The notes below the pieces were generated by a model that saw only the letters and a program-made list of their open reading frames with translations, was not told the DNA's origin and made no database searches. Position numbers and translations under genes: made by a program. A stretch of DNA of 64,000 nt from Macrotrachela quadricornifera (lineage: Eukaryota > Rotifera > Eurotatoria > Philodinida > Philodinidae), in assembly GCA_022393335.1 (NCBI GenBank), contig JAJEKB010018971.1:35163-99162 (forward strand). Reading direction: 5' to 3'. Positions 49,401 to 60,426 of this stretch are shown piece by piece (the first letter of the stretch is position 1; each line of letters opens with the position of its first letter).

Positions 49401-49540
49401 CGTTTTTTCTATCATTGCATAAAAAAAGAAAATTTCTTCAAGTGTTTTATAAGGAAATAAGATGATGGTCCCATTACTTTTGGTATGACCTAAGTAAATA
49501 AACTTGATAAGATTTCGGTATTTGACAGATTGTTTCAATA
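46484..49540. other. Intergenic, no gene seen
   Basis: 3.06 kb. The first 500 bases are T-rich homopolymer runs, probably the kinase 3'UTR. The rest is unremarkable A/T-rich DNA; minus ORFs at 48018-48209, 48460-48726 and 49127-49538 have no domain signature or plausible splice context. Confidence 0.45.
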
Positions 49541-49544
49541 TATT

Positions 49545-50099
49545 TATTAATATGATTTATTTCTAATTGTAAATTAACACAAACATATTTACGTGAATAT
49601 TGTTTTATTGTTAATGATGAATCATTATATTTTATACATCATTCAATTTGTATTGCAATTGGATTCGTTGATTTATTAATTATAGAATGTATTGGTTTAA
49701 TTTTTAAGTTTTTTTGATGAATGTAAACGTGTATGACCATTTTTATCAATGAAACGCATTGGACAAAGGTTTTGTACAAGACGAAGTTTAAGACAAAGAT
49801 CTTTTGATATTGTTAAAGAATTTTTTATTATTTGTTTCATCAATATCAAGTGGAGGTATTAATGAATGTAATATATCACCAAATTGTCTATCAGGTATTA
49901 AACATTTTAAAATATCAGAAAATAGTTGAAGATTTATTTCATATTTTGGACATTTATATTCTGAACGTGATAAATTTTCAAAATACATAAGTATACATAT
50001 ACATACTTTTATTGTACATAGATCAACAAGATAATCATTACATAAAGAACATTGTAAATGTATATTTAAATCATTTAAAGGAAAATATAAAGATTTCAT
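49545..50099 (-). pseudogene. Degenerate polycomb RING-finger (PCGF) copy
   Basis: The minus frame from ATG 50099 reads NDLNIHLQCSLCNDYLVDLC, the start of a PCGF RING finger. It then has TIKVCICILMYFENLS, where the family has a stretch with HxxC and CxxC ligands that is about seven residues longer. The closing CPxC is CPKY, and DRQFGDILHSLIPPL matches the conserved segment after the RING. So several of eight zinc ligands are lost. The frame stops at TAA 49788-49790, yet downstream DNA in another frame still resembles the C-terminal RAWUL domain (SLTIKQYSRKYVCVN). No introns. Most likely a decayed, perhaps processed, copy of a polycomb PRC1 component; a divergent expressed protein is less likely. 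Confidence 0.6.
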
Positions 50100-50600
50100 T
50101 GAAATAAATGAATATAGACAAAAAAATTATGAATATATATATAATGGATTTTTTTTGATTGACAAAAGAGAAGAATAAAAAATTATGCATGAATACCAAT
50201 CGTTCATTGTCAACTAATGTGCGTTAGTTTAATTTTTTTATTGCCGGTAATATCTCATATTCATTGATTGATAATTTTTCTCATTTTTTTTATTGAATTG
50301 ATGATACTTTATATTCACGGAAAAAAAAGCTTTTATTTATGATTGATACTTTTAATTAATTAACAACAGTATTGAAAAGTTTTTAGATAATTAGTTAGAT
50401 GACTTTCATGAGAATTTTAATTTTTAGAAAAAAATTTAGTAATTTGAGATCATATGATGTGTTCGAAAAAGCAATTCATTCTTGGATTATCATTCGTTAT
50501 AAATCCTTTAACCACAGGCAACATATACTTAAGTTTTGATCTGTTATACAGATTATAACATTTATTGTACTGATTTACCGTAAATATAAGAATGCCGTTT
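50100..50600. other. Intergenic, no gene seen
   Basis: About 500 A/T-rich bases between the PCGF-like pseudogene and the foldback repeat; nothing recognised. Confidence 0.4.
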
Positions 50601-50619
50601 CTCTTTTTCTCATGTTGCT

Positions 50620-51410
50620 CGCATCATAGCGTTACCACAAAATGAATATATGTCGAAGGCCAAAACAGGAAAATTTGTGTTTAGAAAATTATAAGGAGTT
50701 CTAGAAGGTTTTTTTACCCATTTCAAAATAGAAGGCACGTGGGCATTTTTTGAATAACTTTTGATACAAGTAAGACAGAGAGCTCGGATTTTCACCAATA
50801 GAAAGAGAAGGTGGAGACGCATCGAATTATATTTTTATACGATAATTTCACATCACTCTTTCAAAGACTTGAAGTGACGTTTTTGAAAACGAGCATATTT
50901 CGTAAGGTGACTAAAGTGTTTTTCAATAATTTTGTGTGGATTCGAACTGCTAACAGAAGATCTACACACTATACACAAAACGATACGTTTAGATCTTTTT
51001 ATTCAAAAGTTGGAAGTGTCGTAATAGAAATTCTCATTCAATTTTTATATTACTTTCAACTGAAAAAACCACCTTTTTACATTTTCCTCAAAAAATATGG
51101 GCTCGATTTTTCAATACATTTTTAGAAAACTGACTAAGAAAACGTTGCAAAGCCTTTGAGAAAATACCTACATAATAGAACTCGTTATATCTTCATCTTC
51201 TCTCTCCAGTAGTGAAAACGGCAGCTCTCTATATTGCTCCTATCACAAGTTATTCGAAAAATACTCACATGCCTTTTATTTTGAAATGGGCAATAGATCT
51301 TCATAGGTTGAAATGGAATTGTGTGGAAGTTGTATGTAATTCAAAAGCTTTGTTACCTTATGAAGTTATGAGTACTAATATAATTTCATTATTACAGATA
51401 ATCCGATATT
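50620..51410. repeat. Foldback (inverted-repeat) element, arms about 100-200 bases
   Basis: Left arm, about 50640-50830, includes CCCATTTCAAAATAGAAGGC, then TTTTTTGAATAACTTTTGAT and TTTTCACCAATAGAAAGAGA. The reverse complement of 51180-51400 has CCCATTTCAAAATAAAAGGC, TTTTTCGAATAACTTGTGAT and TTTTCACTACTGGAGAGAGA in the same order and spacing. Identity is roughly three in four. The spacer between arms also shows faint inverted similarity. A single-arm relative lies at about 4215-4420 in the KIF21-like intron. Short ORFs translate the arm (SYSKNTH-like) but show no real protein. Probably an old non-autonomous transposon. Confidence 0.6.
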
Positions 51411-53137
51411 AGGTTTTATTACATTCATATTTTGATATGGAATTGTCTACAGTATTTAACTAGACTCTAACCACAATTGTGGCATTATTGATTGATCTAT
51501 CAATTCAGTAGACTACAATGAGAAAAGAAAAGTCTAAAAGAATTCATGCCCTTGGCCTACTGGTGAAGAGTTGTGGTCATTTTACTAAAATATTTATTAT
51601 GAGCCAAAAATTTCGAAAAAACTCAAAATGAAGAGTTTTGAATCGAAATTTTACCTGTAGATCGATTGTATAATCACTAGATAGTCTTGAAAGTTTCAGC
51701 AAAAAACGTGAGGATGTGACTGCTTTAGACATGTACGATATGTTAGTAATGACAATGGCAAATACAGGATAAAACAATGGTGATCGTAGATTTAGTGTCT
51801 ATTATAATCGAAAAATAAAAAAAATTATAAACTAATTCAATTGTATTTGTTTTGAAATCTTCTAAAGAAACGTTTGAACGAATACAGAACAGCTTTTGTT
51901 ACCTAGACATTTTAATGATCATAGGAAAGATTTTCCTGAATAAACAGAAATTCAATTAGGATTTGATTTATTGGTATTTTTTCGAAGAAAAATAATAAAT
52001 ATAAAATCAATATAAAGAAAGTAAGAAACGGAACAAAATTATCCACTAAAGGCATGTCATGGTTAGAGCAATAAAAATTCATTTTCCTATAGAATTTTAA
52101 CAATTTACTCTATAGAAAATCGTATTTAATAGTTCTCAAATGTTATTATCAATCATATTTATTTTGTTCAAATAATTGTATTTTCATATTTGAAAATAAA
52201 ATAATCAAAAAATTAATATTCTTACCCTATTTTATTTCATTACTAACTATCCTTCCTTGTTCTATAGTGTAACAAATAGAATATAGTGATAAAATTTTTC
52301 AATGCAAAATTCAATACACTCTCTAATAAGATTAATTTGAAATGAAAATGACATTGCTATGGATGGTAGTGTAGAAGATATCTTATGATTGCAATAATGA
52401 TACGGATAACAGGAAGCTTATAAAGATATGTTGAGTCTTTATTACCTTAGACATAATCGAATCGCTTTGAAATTACTATCAAACGAATTTGCATGAAATT
52501 TTAACATATCAAGAATAATTCGATTTCTAGTCATAGACGCTTGTCTTTTTTTCAATCCTAATGTATTCTGATATAAAACAATAAAATAGAATCGTCTTAA
52601 TTAAAAAGGTCTAAATATTTCTAGCATTTTTGAATTGTAAGTATTAGAGCAAAAAAATATCTTAATAAATGCTGAGAAAGATCTAAAATATGATTCTTTT
52701 ATTTTTTTTCTATGCCACTGATTTAATGCACGAATATTACAACGTTCTTGTTTAAAACAACATAAATCCAGATGTCGCATATTTACATAGAAAAATATCA
52801 TATGTTTTATCGATTGAAGCATTTTTCTCACTCATAGATGTGAAATAAATAAAATCATTGTTAAAAATTTTATAAAATTTATTGTAAAAATTCTCTATTG
52901 ATATAATAAATTTAGATTGCTATGATTCGTAGATGACATATTCACGTCGAGAGACAGAACCAGATAGGGATATAGATAGTGAAATAAAGCTTAACTTTAC
53001 TTAAGAAAGAAAGAGACGAAAATGATTTGTTGTCTTTCTGCTTTTCGTCTATATTGATTTTTGTCTGTTGTTTAGATTACAATACATTTAAAGTAGAAAA
53101 AAACCTCATTCAATCAAAAATATTTTTAAAAAAAATA
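51411..53137. other. Intergenic, no gene seen
   Basis: 1.7 kb of A/T-rich DNA. Two or three ORFs of 60-76 codons lack domains. The last few hundred bases should hold the promoter of the first small paralogue. Confidence 0.4.
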
Positions 53138-53517
53138 ATGGAACAAGGTGATCAAGCATCGTCTACTAATTCATCAAGCAATCTCGATGTTGTATCGATG
53201 GTTATTTGGTTATCGACAGGAAATGGAAAATTTTTTGAATTAGTAAGATAAATAATTAATATTGATTAAAATTAATTTTTATCATTATATTAAAGCATGG
53301 TTCTCGTGATATAATTAAACAAGTATTACCTAAATCATCGGAGACTGCTTTTCGTTGGGGTTATTATAATTCACCAGCTGATCCTGATCGACAATCATAT
53401 ACACAAGTACTTGAAGCCTTTCTTAAAGCTGGTTTTCGTATTGAAGGTTCATCAGGTGCTGGTACACAAGGCCTTCTTCGTACTCAGTTTATACTTGTCA
53501 AACGTAATTCTTCATAA
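53138..53517 (+). CDS. Small conserved protein, tandem paralogue A
   Basis: Two exons, 53138-53242 and 53296-53517; 327 nt, 108 aa. The start is the ATG of MEQGDQASSTNSSS, though the frame is open to another ATG at 53027. The C-terminal half reads FRWGYYNSPADPDRQSYTQV and LKAGFRIEGSSGAGTQG, then TQFILVKR. It is clearly paralogous to the next gene (FFELHG...IIKQVLP against NFQLHG...VIMQILP, and GFRIEGSSGAG against GFQIQSSTGGS). The arrangement YY - - P - - VL - - L - - GFR - - S - TG - G recalls GTP cyclohydrolase feedback regulatory protein (GCHFR), a small regulator of tetrahydrobiopterin synthesis. That resemblance is weak and uncertain. Coding composition and splicing look genuine. Confidence 0.65.
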
Positions 53518-53831
53518 AAGAAAAAAACAATACATCAATTTATTCTATTGTAACCGGTTGTTGTTTTTTCCTCAGGAAAATGTCTTTAGATTTGTTTGTT
53601 TTTATTCATTTAACCAACTTGTTTTCTTTTTCTATATTATTCTAGTATCGTAGTCTTTTTTTTTGATTGATGTTATTTTATGGAGGGTATTGTTTGTGTG
53701 TTCATGCTTATATATCATCATTTATTTGGTTTCATATTGTTATTTTCTCAGATAAGACTGGTTATAAAAAAACAAAAAAAAAAAGGAAAACTTTTTGGTT
53801 ATTGTTGTGTTTTGTTTTTAGATATAAATAA

Positions 53832-54206
53832 ATGGCAGCCACGCTATTAAATCAACGTTTCGAACTTCTTTCATTACTTGTTCGAAATGTTCTTACGTCA
53901 AATTCAAAAAATTTTCAATTACATGGTGATAAACAAGTTATAATGCAAATTTTACCAACAGCACCTGATCGAGCATTTATAGCAAATGATTGTTATGATT
54001 CAAGTCTTGATCTTGGTTCAATAACATATATAGATATTTTACAACGTTTATTAAGATTAGGTTTTCAAATTCAATCATCAACGGGTGGTTCTTATAGTTT
54101 ACCTAAATCCGAAAAATCAATTATTAAAAGTGATCAACAACAAGTATCGGGACAGGATACATTTGTTCTTCAATATACACTTGTTCGAACGCAAACTGTG
54201 GGTTAA
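53832..54206 (+). CDS. Small conserved protein, tandem paralogue B (intronless)
   Basis: Single exon, 124 aa, starting MAATLLNQRFELLSLLVRN. Shares with paralogue A the core F-LHG---I--Q-LP and YIDILQRLLRLGFQIQSSTG followed by FVLQYTLVRTQ. It carries an extra Lys/Ser/Gln-rich loop before the last strand. There is no intron where A has one (between the Leu and His of the LHG motif). An acceptor-like tttttag lies 10 bases before the ATG, 315 bases downstream of A's stop, so the two could be co-transcribed. Function unknown; a distant GCHFR-like fold is only a suggestion. Confidence 0.65.
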   Translation: MAATLLNQRFELLSLLVRNVLTSNSKNFQLHGDKQVIMQILPTAPDRAFIANDCYDSSLDLGSITYIDILQRLLRLGFQIQSSTGGSYSLPKSEKSIIKSDQQQVSGQDTFVLQYTLVRTQTVG

Positions 54207-55204
54207 TATAAAAAGAAAAAGAAATAATCTTTGCTCAAAAAGAATTAGATCTAAACTTATTATTCTTGCATGTTTAATGTTATGTTTTTTACCCTTATTA
54301 GCTTTTGTTTTTTCTGGTAATGATAAAACAAAAATAAATATAAACGTATTATTGTTGAACAAAAAAAAACTAATTTCTAATCTCTCTACATAACTAATCA
54401 ATTGAAAATAAAAATTTTTTTAATTATATTTTTTTTCTATTTGAACTCTTCAAGTAGAATAAACAAAAAAAGAATTTTAATTTACAATATATATATATTA
54501 ATTATTATTTTTATTTTAGATTATATTTAAAAATAATCAACAAAGAGTATGTTTGTTCGTCGTATAAAAATATTACTATTAAAAACGATGCAAATCATTA
54601 CTGAGTAAGAATATGTTTTTTTTTTATGTATGTGAATATATGTGTCTGTCATATTAATATTCTAAAATAAGAACCTTGGCAGGACTAGTTGTGCTGACGC
54701 CTATTTTTTTCGTTTTTTTTTCTCAGTTCGTAAGGACAGCAAAGAACGCATGCGAAATGTTTGATTAACAGAAAAAAAAAATAAGAAAGAAAAAAAAATA
54801 ACTTCAACACATTTTTCTTTCCTTTCACACACACAGTATATATTACCTTACACTAGTTTATTTCGTTTTATAGATATCTTCGTTTTTTATTCTTTTTATA
54901 AATGAAAAGCAAGAAAAAAAAGAAAACTGTGAACAGTTCATGTATTACAAATGTAACGTAATGTACTCTATTTCTATCTTTTACCTTGAAATAATTCTTT
55001 ATATACATGAAATCTTTCAAGTCAATATAAAAAAAAATTTATTCCTAATCATAAAATAATATATATTTATATACTATATAACCTATTTTTATGATTATAA
55101 TCGGTTTCTTTTTTTTTCGTTTTTTTTTTAGTTATTATATGATGCGTATTCAATTCAATAATAATAATAATAACATGTAATATATTAATTAAATAATAAC
55201 AAAA
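54207..55204. other. Intergenic, A/T-rich
   Basis: About 1 kb with homopolymer tracts, an acceptor-like site (t-tract then AG at 55130-55131) 74 bases before the next ATG, and no gene. Confidence 0.45.
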
Positions 55205-57793
55205 ATGGAGCATTCAGAACTTATTCAAGAAATGGTGCTGTTAGAAAAACTAACAGCACAAGAACGATTAAAACAAGCTAAACGACGACGACAACAACAA
55301 CTTGCAAATTGGACACGACGTGAAGCAACATCATGTAATAGTACAACAATATCATCAGGATTAACAAATGGTGCTATTACATCAATATCAAATAATACAA
55401 TAACTAAATCAAATCGATTAAAAAATTTTACTGTTCAATTTCCAGAAAATATCGTTTTATTAGACGGTAAATTTTATTTCTTTTATTCTTAAATAAACAA
55501 TTATTTTTAACTAAATAAATATTTAGACAAAAAAAAATTTGTTAAATTCTGTTTTTTTTTTTCAATCTTTAAAAAATAATAATAATAAAATAATACATAA
55601 CGTCAAGTGTGTTTTTTTTATTAAATATTTATTTTTAAATTCTAGTTACTGCACGTCAAGATATTGATGAAATTCGTAATCTTCTTCAATCAGGAAAATA
55701 TAATCCAAATACAGCTAATGAAGATGGTCTTACACCAATTCACCAATGTTCAATTGATAATAGTGATCAAGTTTTACAATTATTAATTGAATATGGTGGA
55801 GATGTTAATGCAAAAGATCGAGATTTATGGACTCCTTTACATGCTGCAGGTATTTAAGAAAACATATTATTTTTCTTGTTAATTAAAATACATAAATGCT
55901 AAGAATAATATTATTTATTTTTAATACACTACAATTTTATTCGAGTTTAATAGATATTAAAAGTTATTTTTAAATCTTGTTTTCTTTGAGAAAGTAAATA
56001 GTAATTTACAAATGATTAATAGAGAAAAATTTTGAATATAATTATTATCATCTCATAATAAATTTAATCTGTTCGGATGTGATATAAAAAATAAAACCAT
56101 AAAAATTTATATATTTAAGAGATAAATTTTGAGATTATTTACTAAGAAAATGAGAATTAATTTTAATAGTTTAATAAAGATTGTTTTATTATCTTAGTTG
56201 TTCTATAAAAATTTAAAGATTTATATACGAAATATGAATAAGATAATTTATTTAATATATACAAATAAATGAGTTCATTATTTGAAATATTAGTAAAATT
56301 TAATTTTTCTCTATTAGCTACTTGTGGTCATTTACAAATATGTAAAATTCTTATTGAAAATGGTGCTGAATTACTTGCTTTAAATGCTGATGGTAATATG
56401 CCTTATGATATATGTGATGATGACCATACACTTGATTATATTGAAAGTCAAATGGATCGTATTGGAATAACACAAGAAATGATTGATAATACACGCTCAC
56501 ATGTTGAAAATCAAATGTTACATGATTTAAAAATTTTAGTGAAAAAATCTGAGACATCATCACGTTCAATAGATGATATATTATCGTATAGAAATGATGA
56601 AGGTGCAACACCACTTCATATAGCTAGTGCAAATGGTTATCAAAGTGTAGTTGAATATTTACTTCAACAACATGTATCAATTAATCTTCAAGATACAGAC
56701 GGTTGGACTCCAATTCATGCTGCAGCATTTTGGTGTCAGCAACCAATACTTAGTAAGAGAATTTATATAATAATATACAAAAAAAAATAAGAATAATGAT
56801 TTTATTTTTTTTCTAGATCAATTAATTGAAGCAGGAGCAGATGTATATGAGAAAATTCCAGATGGCCGTTCAGCTCTTGATCTATGTGATGATCCTGATA
56901 TACGTAAATATATGATCGATTTTCGAGAACAGTGTATACGTAATCAAGAAAAAGCAGCAGCAGCCGCCGCTGCTGCTGCTGCCGCTGCAGCTGCTCAAGT
57001 TGCTCAAGCACAACAAAAATCAAATACAATTAATTTAGTAAATAGTCGTTTTCCAGTTGGTATCAATACTTTACCAAATGGTACAATACCTCGAGCAAAT
57101 ACATTATATGAATCCCGTTCTAGTATATCATCTCCATATGGTAGTGGTTCATCATTGAATCGGACAAGTTCAATTCGTCGTGCATCATTACGTGATCGTG
57201 AAAAAGTTAAAAAATTAAATGAAAATTTTCTTGATGTATTACAAGCTAAAGATAAAATTCAAGAAGATATTGATGAAAGTACAACGAATATTACATTTAT
57301 GAATGGAGCAATACCATCATCAAAAATAACAAATAAAGAAGAACGTCCAATTAGTGCAACAATACTAACTGATTCAACAGTAAAAGAACCGATAACAACA
57401 ACATCAACAAATCAAATAAAACCATCAATAGATATATCTTCTGTAGAAATACCATTACCACCTTTAAAAGTTCCACCACCATTACCACCTCCACCATCTC
57501 AAACAATTGCTGATACATTGAGTGATGTTAAACGACGACGTGAAGAACGACGTCGTGGAACTGGTGGTTTATCATCAATAATTATTCCTTCATCTTCACC
57601 TCCTACAATAACATCACCATCTCTTCCAATAATTGATATGAATCATGATATTAATACTAAAATATCAAATGGTAATCATCTATCAACAATAAATGATCCA
57701 ATGAAAGATTATTCCACTGAAAAATATATTGAAATTCATGGTCATGTAAAAGATGATGATCATGAAAAACGAATTTGTTGTATAATTTTGTGA
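55205..57793 (+). CDS. PPP1R16B: Protein phosphatase 1 regulatory subunit 16 (TIMAP/MYPT3 type)
   Basis: Targets protein phosphatase 1 to membranes. Exons: 55205-55466, 55646-55849, 56318-56752, 56817-57793; 1878 nt, 625 aa. The N-terminal helix (LIQEMVLLEKLTAQERLKQA, then RRRQQQLANW) is a PPP1R16 hallmark. The PP1-docking RVxF-type motif is NFTVQF. Ankyrin repeats follow, with the family's signature segments NEDGLTPIHQCSIDN, KDRDLWTPLHAAATCGH, NADGNMPYDICDDDHTLD, EGATPLHIASANGYQSV and DTDGWTPIHAAAFW. A 14-Ala run (56954-56995) and a proline-rich stretch (VPPPLPPPPS) sit in the variable C-terminal half. The protein ends CCIIL, a CAAX box whose final Leu predicts geranylgeranylation, in keeping with membrane attachment of TIMAP/MYPT3. 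Symbol is for the A/B pair; invertebrates usually have a single ancestor. Confidence 0.92.
56954..56995 (+). repeat. Alanine run (14 codons) in the PPP1R16-like protein
   Basis: GCA, GCC and GCT codons mixed; a coding low-complexity tract. Confidence 0.9.
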
Positions 57794-58218
57794 TTTATGA
57801 TATTATCAATATTTATCCGTCCATATATTAATAAGAAAACGAAAAAAAAATCCATTAAGCTTCCATTTTAAATAATAATCTAAACCTGTGTTTATTTGTT
57901 TTTGGAGATGAAAAAAAAAAGAAATGTAAATCTCACTTTTTTTTTTCATTTTTGCAATATTGGTGCTCTCTAATGATACTTTATGTTTTTTTTGCTCTAT
58001 TATACTTTTTTTTTGTTTACTTTTTTTTCTTATATATATAATAAACATATATATACTGTTTTTAACGATCCTATTCTTGATTGTTATGTAAGTTGATATA
58101 TATATATATATATAAACAACTATTACAAGATTTTCAATAATAACAAGAAAGAAAAAAAAGAATTTTATTTACAAAAGAAAATGTACTTATTGTCCGTGAT
58201 TAAAAAATATTCAAAAAA
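57794..58218. other. Convergent intergenic, T/A-rich
   Basis: 425 bases between two convergent stop codons, containing homopolymers and a (TA)n tract near 58098-58113. Probably both 3'UTRs. Confidence 0.45.
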
Positions 58219-59186
58219 TTATTTTGAATATAATATAGCTTTAAATTCTTCATAAGATACTTTTCCATCATTATCAAGACAATCAGCTTCTTCTATCATT
58301 TCTTTAACATCTTCCTAAACAAAAAAAAAACATGAAAATATATCTAGAAAAAAATTATGTTTCTTTTTATACTTCAGTTATATTTTCACCAAGCCTTGAA
58401 AGCATATCATACAGTTCATCTTTATCAATAAAACCATCTTTATTTTTATCAAAAACCTATTAAATAAAAATAAATTTTTCTTTATTTATTCTTTTATTAA
58501 AATACATTTACTTTAAAAACTTGATATAATTCTGTATCACTTTCGCCAGTTGATCGACGACGACGCATCATAGTTAAAAATTCATCAAAATCAACACTTC
58601 CATTACCTACAACAAACAAAACAAAAAAGTAAATAATAATTATTTAAATTTTATTTACCATTAGTATCAACTTTTGATATCACAGTTGAAATATCTTCTT
58701 CACTTGGTGAATAACCAAGTGAATTCATTAATGAATGAATTTCATAACTTGATATATTTCCATCTCCATCTTTGTCCAATAATGAAAATGATTCTTCAAA
58801 TACTAAAACAAAAAATAAATCAAATTTTTTTATTTCAAAAAAATCAATCATTTATTTTTACCAGCAATCTGTTCTTCAGAAAATCCATGTACTTCACTTA
58901 ATTCTTTTCGACTTTTACCTGTTGTTGTCTAAAGAAATAAACTTTTTTAAAAAAAAGCTTTTTTTTCTAATTTTTCTTATTTTTTGTTTTTGATAAACTT
59001 TATATAGAAAAGAGAACCTACAATGACTACATAAGTTTTTCTTGTAGTTATCGTACGTTTAATTGATGTACGATTATAAGATATGGTACGTTCGAAATGA
59101 CGAGTTGTTGACGATGTTATCGGTGTACGATGTTTTTCTATTACTCGTTTGAGACCACTTGAAGACGACATTGTTGTCATATACAT
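58219..59186 (-). CDS. Calmodulin-like EF-hand protein with basic N-terminal extension
   Basis: Exons (minus): 59186-59022, 58928-58862, 58802-58659, 58606-58512, 58456-58373, 58314-58219; 651 nt, 216 aa. A Thr/Ser/Arg-rich extension of about 60 residues (HRTPITSSTTRHFERT, KRTITTRKTYVV) precedes four EF-hands. Loops 1-3 are canonical: DKDGDGNISSYE, DTNGNGSVDFDE, DKNKDGFIDKDE. The fourth, CLDNDGKVSYEE, has Cys at position 1 where calmodulin has Asp, so its calcium affinity is doubtful. Linkers (VFEESFSLLDKDGDG, MRRRRSTGESDTELYQVFK, MLSRLGENITEEDVKEMIEE) follow calmodulin/troponin C spacing. Exon 2 begins in phase 0, so other first exons could be joined to it, and at least one good candidate lies at 60426-60118. 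Probable calcium sensor; partner unknown. Confidence 0.8.
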
Positions 59187-60117
59187 GTGCCTACGTTTAC
59201 AAACTGAGAATATGAGCGTGGGTGGATGAATGAATCAAGATGGTAATATTAAGATCAGATTCTATCATTTATTTGCTAGTATAATATATAATATCTTTAT
59301 TTTTTTTTATTTTATTTGTCTTGTATGCTAAGAATACTAAGAAAGTAATATTACTAATACTATTATTTTATTTTAAATAATTTTGTTACTTGAGATGTAG
59401 AATTTTTCGGGTTGTAAGAAAAAACAAGCTAACACATGATGATCAATCGTCAATTATGAAAGATATGAAAGAAATTTCTTTTCTATTTCTTCGTCGTTGT
59501 TGTATATATCAAAATGAAGCTTATGAATGCACTTGGTTGATACGATAACATAGAATCATAAGAAAATAACCCGAGTAAAAACAACAAGAAAAATAACAAC
59601 AACAGCAACAACAAATCTTCTCTTCAAAAAAAAAAAAAGGAAATTAGATCTTCTTGATGATCAAATCAAAATTCCTTTTTATATCACAAAGATAAACATT
59701 AACTAGTTCACATGAAGATTTTTGTGTAGTCAAATATATATATATATATATATTGAGGTATGTTGATCAATCATTGAGTGTGATAATTAATAGATTAATG
59801 TAGAAAATTGATTATGTATTTGGTAGAATATATATATGAAAGGAAAACGACAAAAGTCAAAGAGGTCATTATGTTCGTGAAGATAAATATGCATAGACAC
59901 AACAACAAGCCTTCATAAATTCTCATTTGTCACTTCGTCATTTATCTCATATCTGATAGAGTATATAATATCATAACTTTTGGTTTTTTTCTTCGTCGCC
60001 TATTCGTATTTATATTATTATTATAAGAAGAGTTATATTACATTTGAATTGAGATTTATCATGAAAAAACCGAATAAGATAGCAATGGAAATAAATAATT
60101 AAAAGATAAAAACTTAC

Positions 60118-60426
60118 AATCATCCAATCGTCTAAAATTTGAAGATTTGGTATTAATTGATAAGGATCGTGAATAGTTGGTCGACGATGTTGATTATCAA
60201 ATGTGAGAGATTGGGAATGTAGAAGTGGTCGATGTTCCGAAACATATGAATTAGATGATGAAGAATATATTGTTCTTGTTGCTATTGATATTCGTCCATT
60301 TTGATGATTAGATAGATTAGAACAGGATGAAGATGACGAAGATGATGAGCTTAATGTAAATGTTGCTGTACGTGATGTTCTCATGAGATGAATTTCTTCG
60401 GCAATGGCAAGATCAAGTCCTTCCAT
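60118..60426 (-). CDS. Candidate alternative first exon (103 aa) of the calmodulin-like gene
   Basis: ATG at 60426 opens a 309-base exon ending GATGATT then a strong donor gtaagt. The product begins MEGLDLAIAEEIHLMRTSRT, has a Ser run, and ends YQLIPNLQILDDWMI: protein-like, not low complexity overall. The donor is phase 0, matching the phase 0 acceptor of exon 2 (58928) of the calmodulin-like gene. No other acceptor in between gives an open frame that I could find. It may instead belong to an unrelated gene, or begin at the upstream ATG 60498. Confidence 0.45.

Noticed and set aside
50610..51412. Two ORFs with a shared SYSKN-H motif that looked like related proteins
   Set aside because: The similarity is explained by the inverted nucleotide repeat; frames differ in length and are not conserved outside it.
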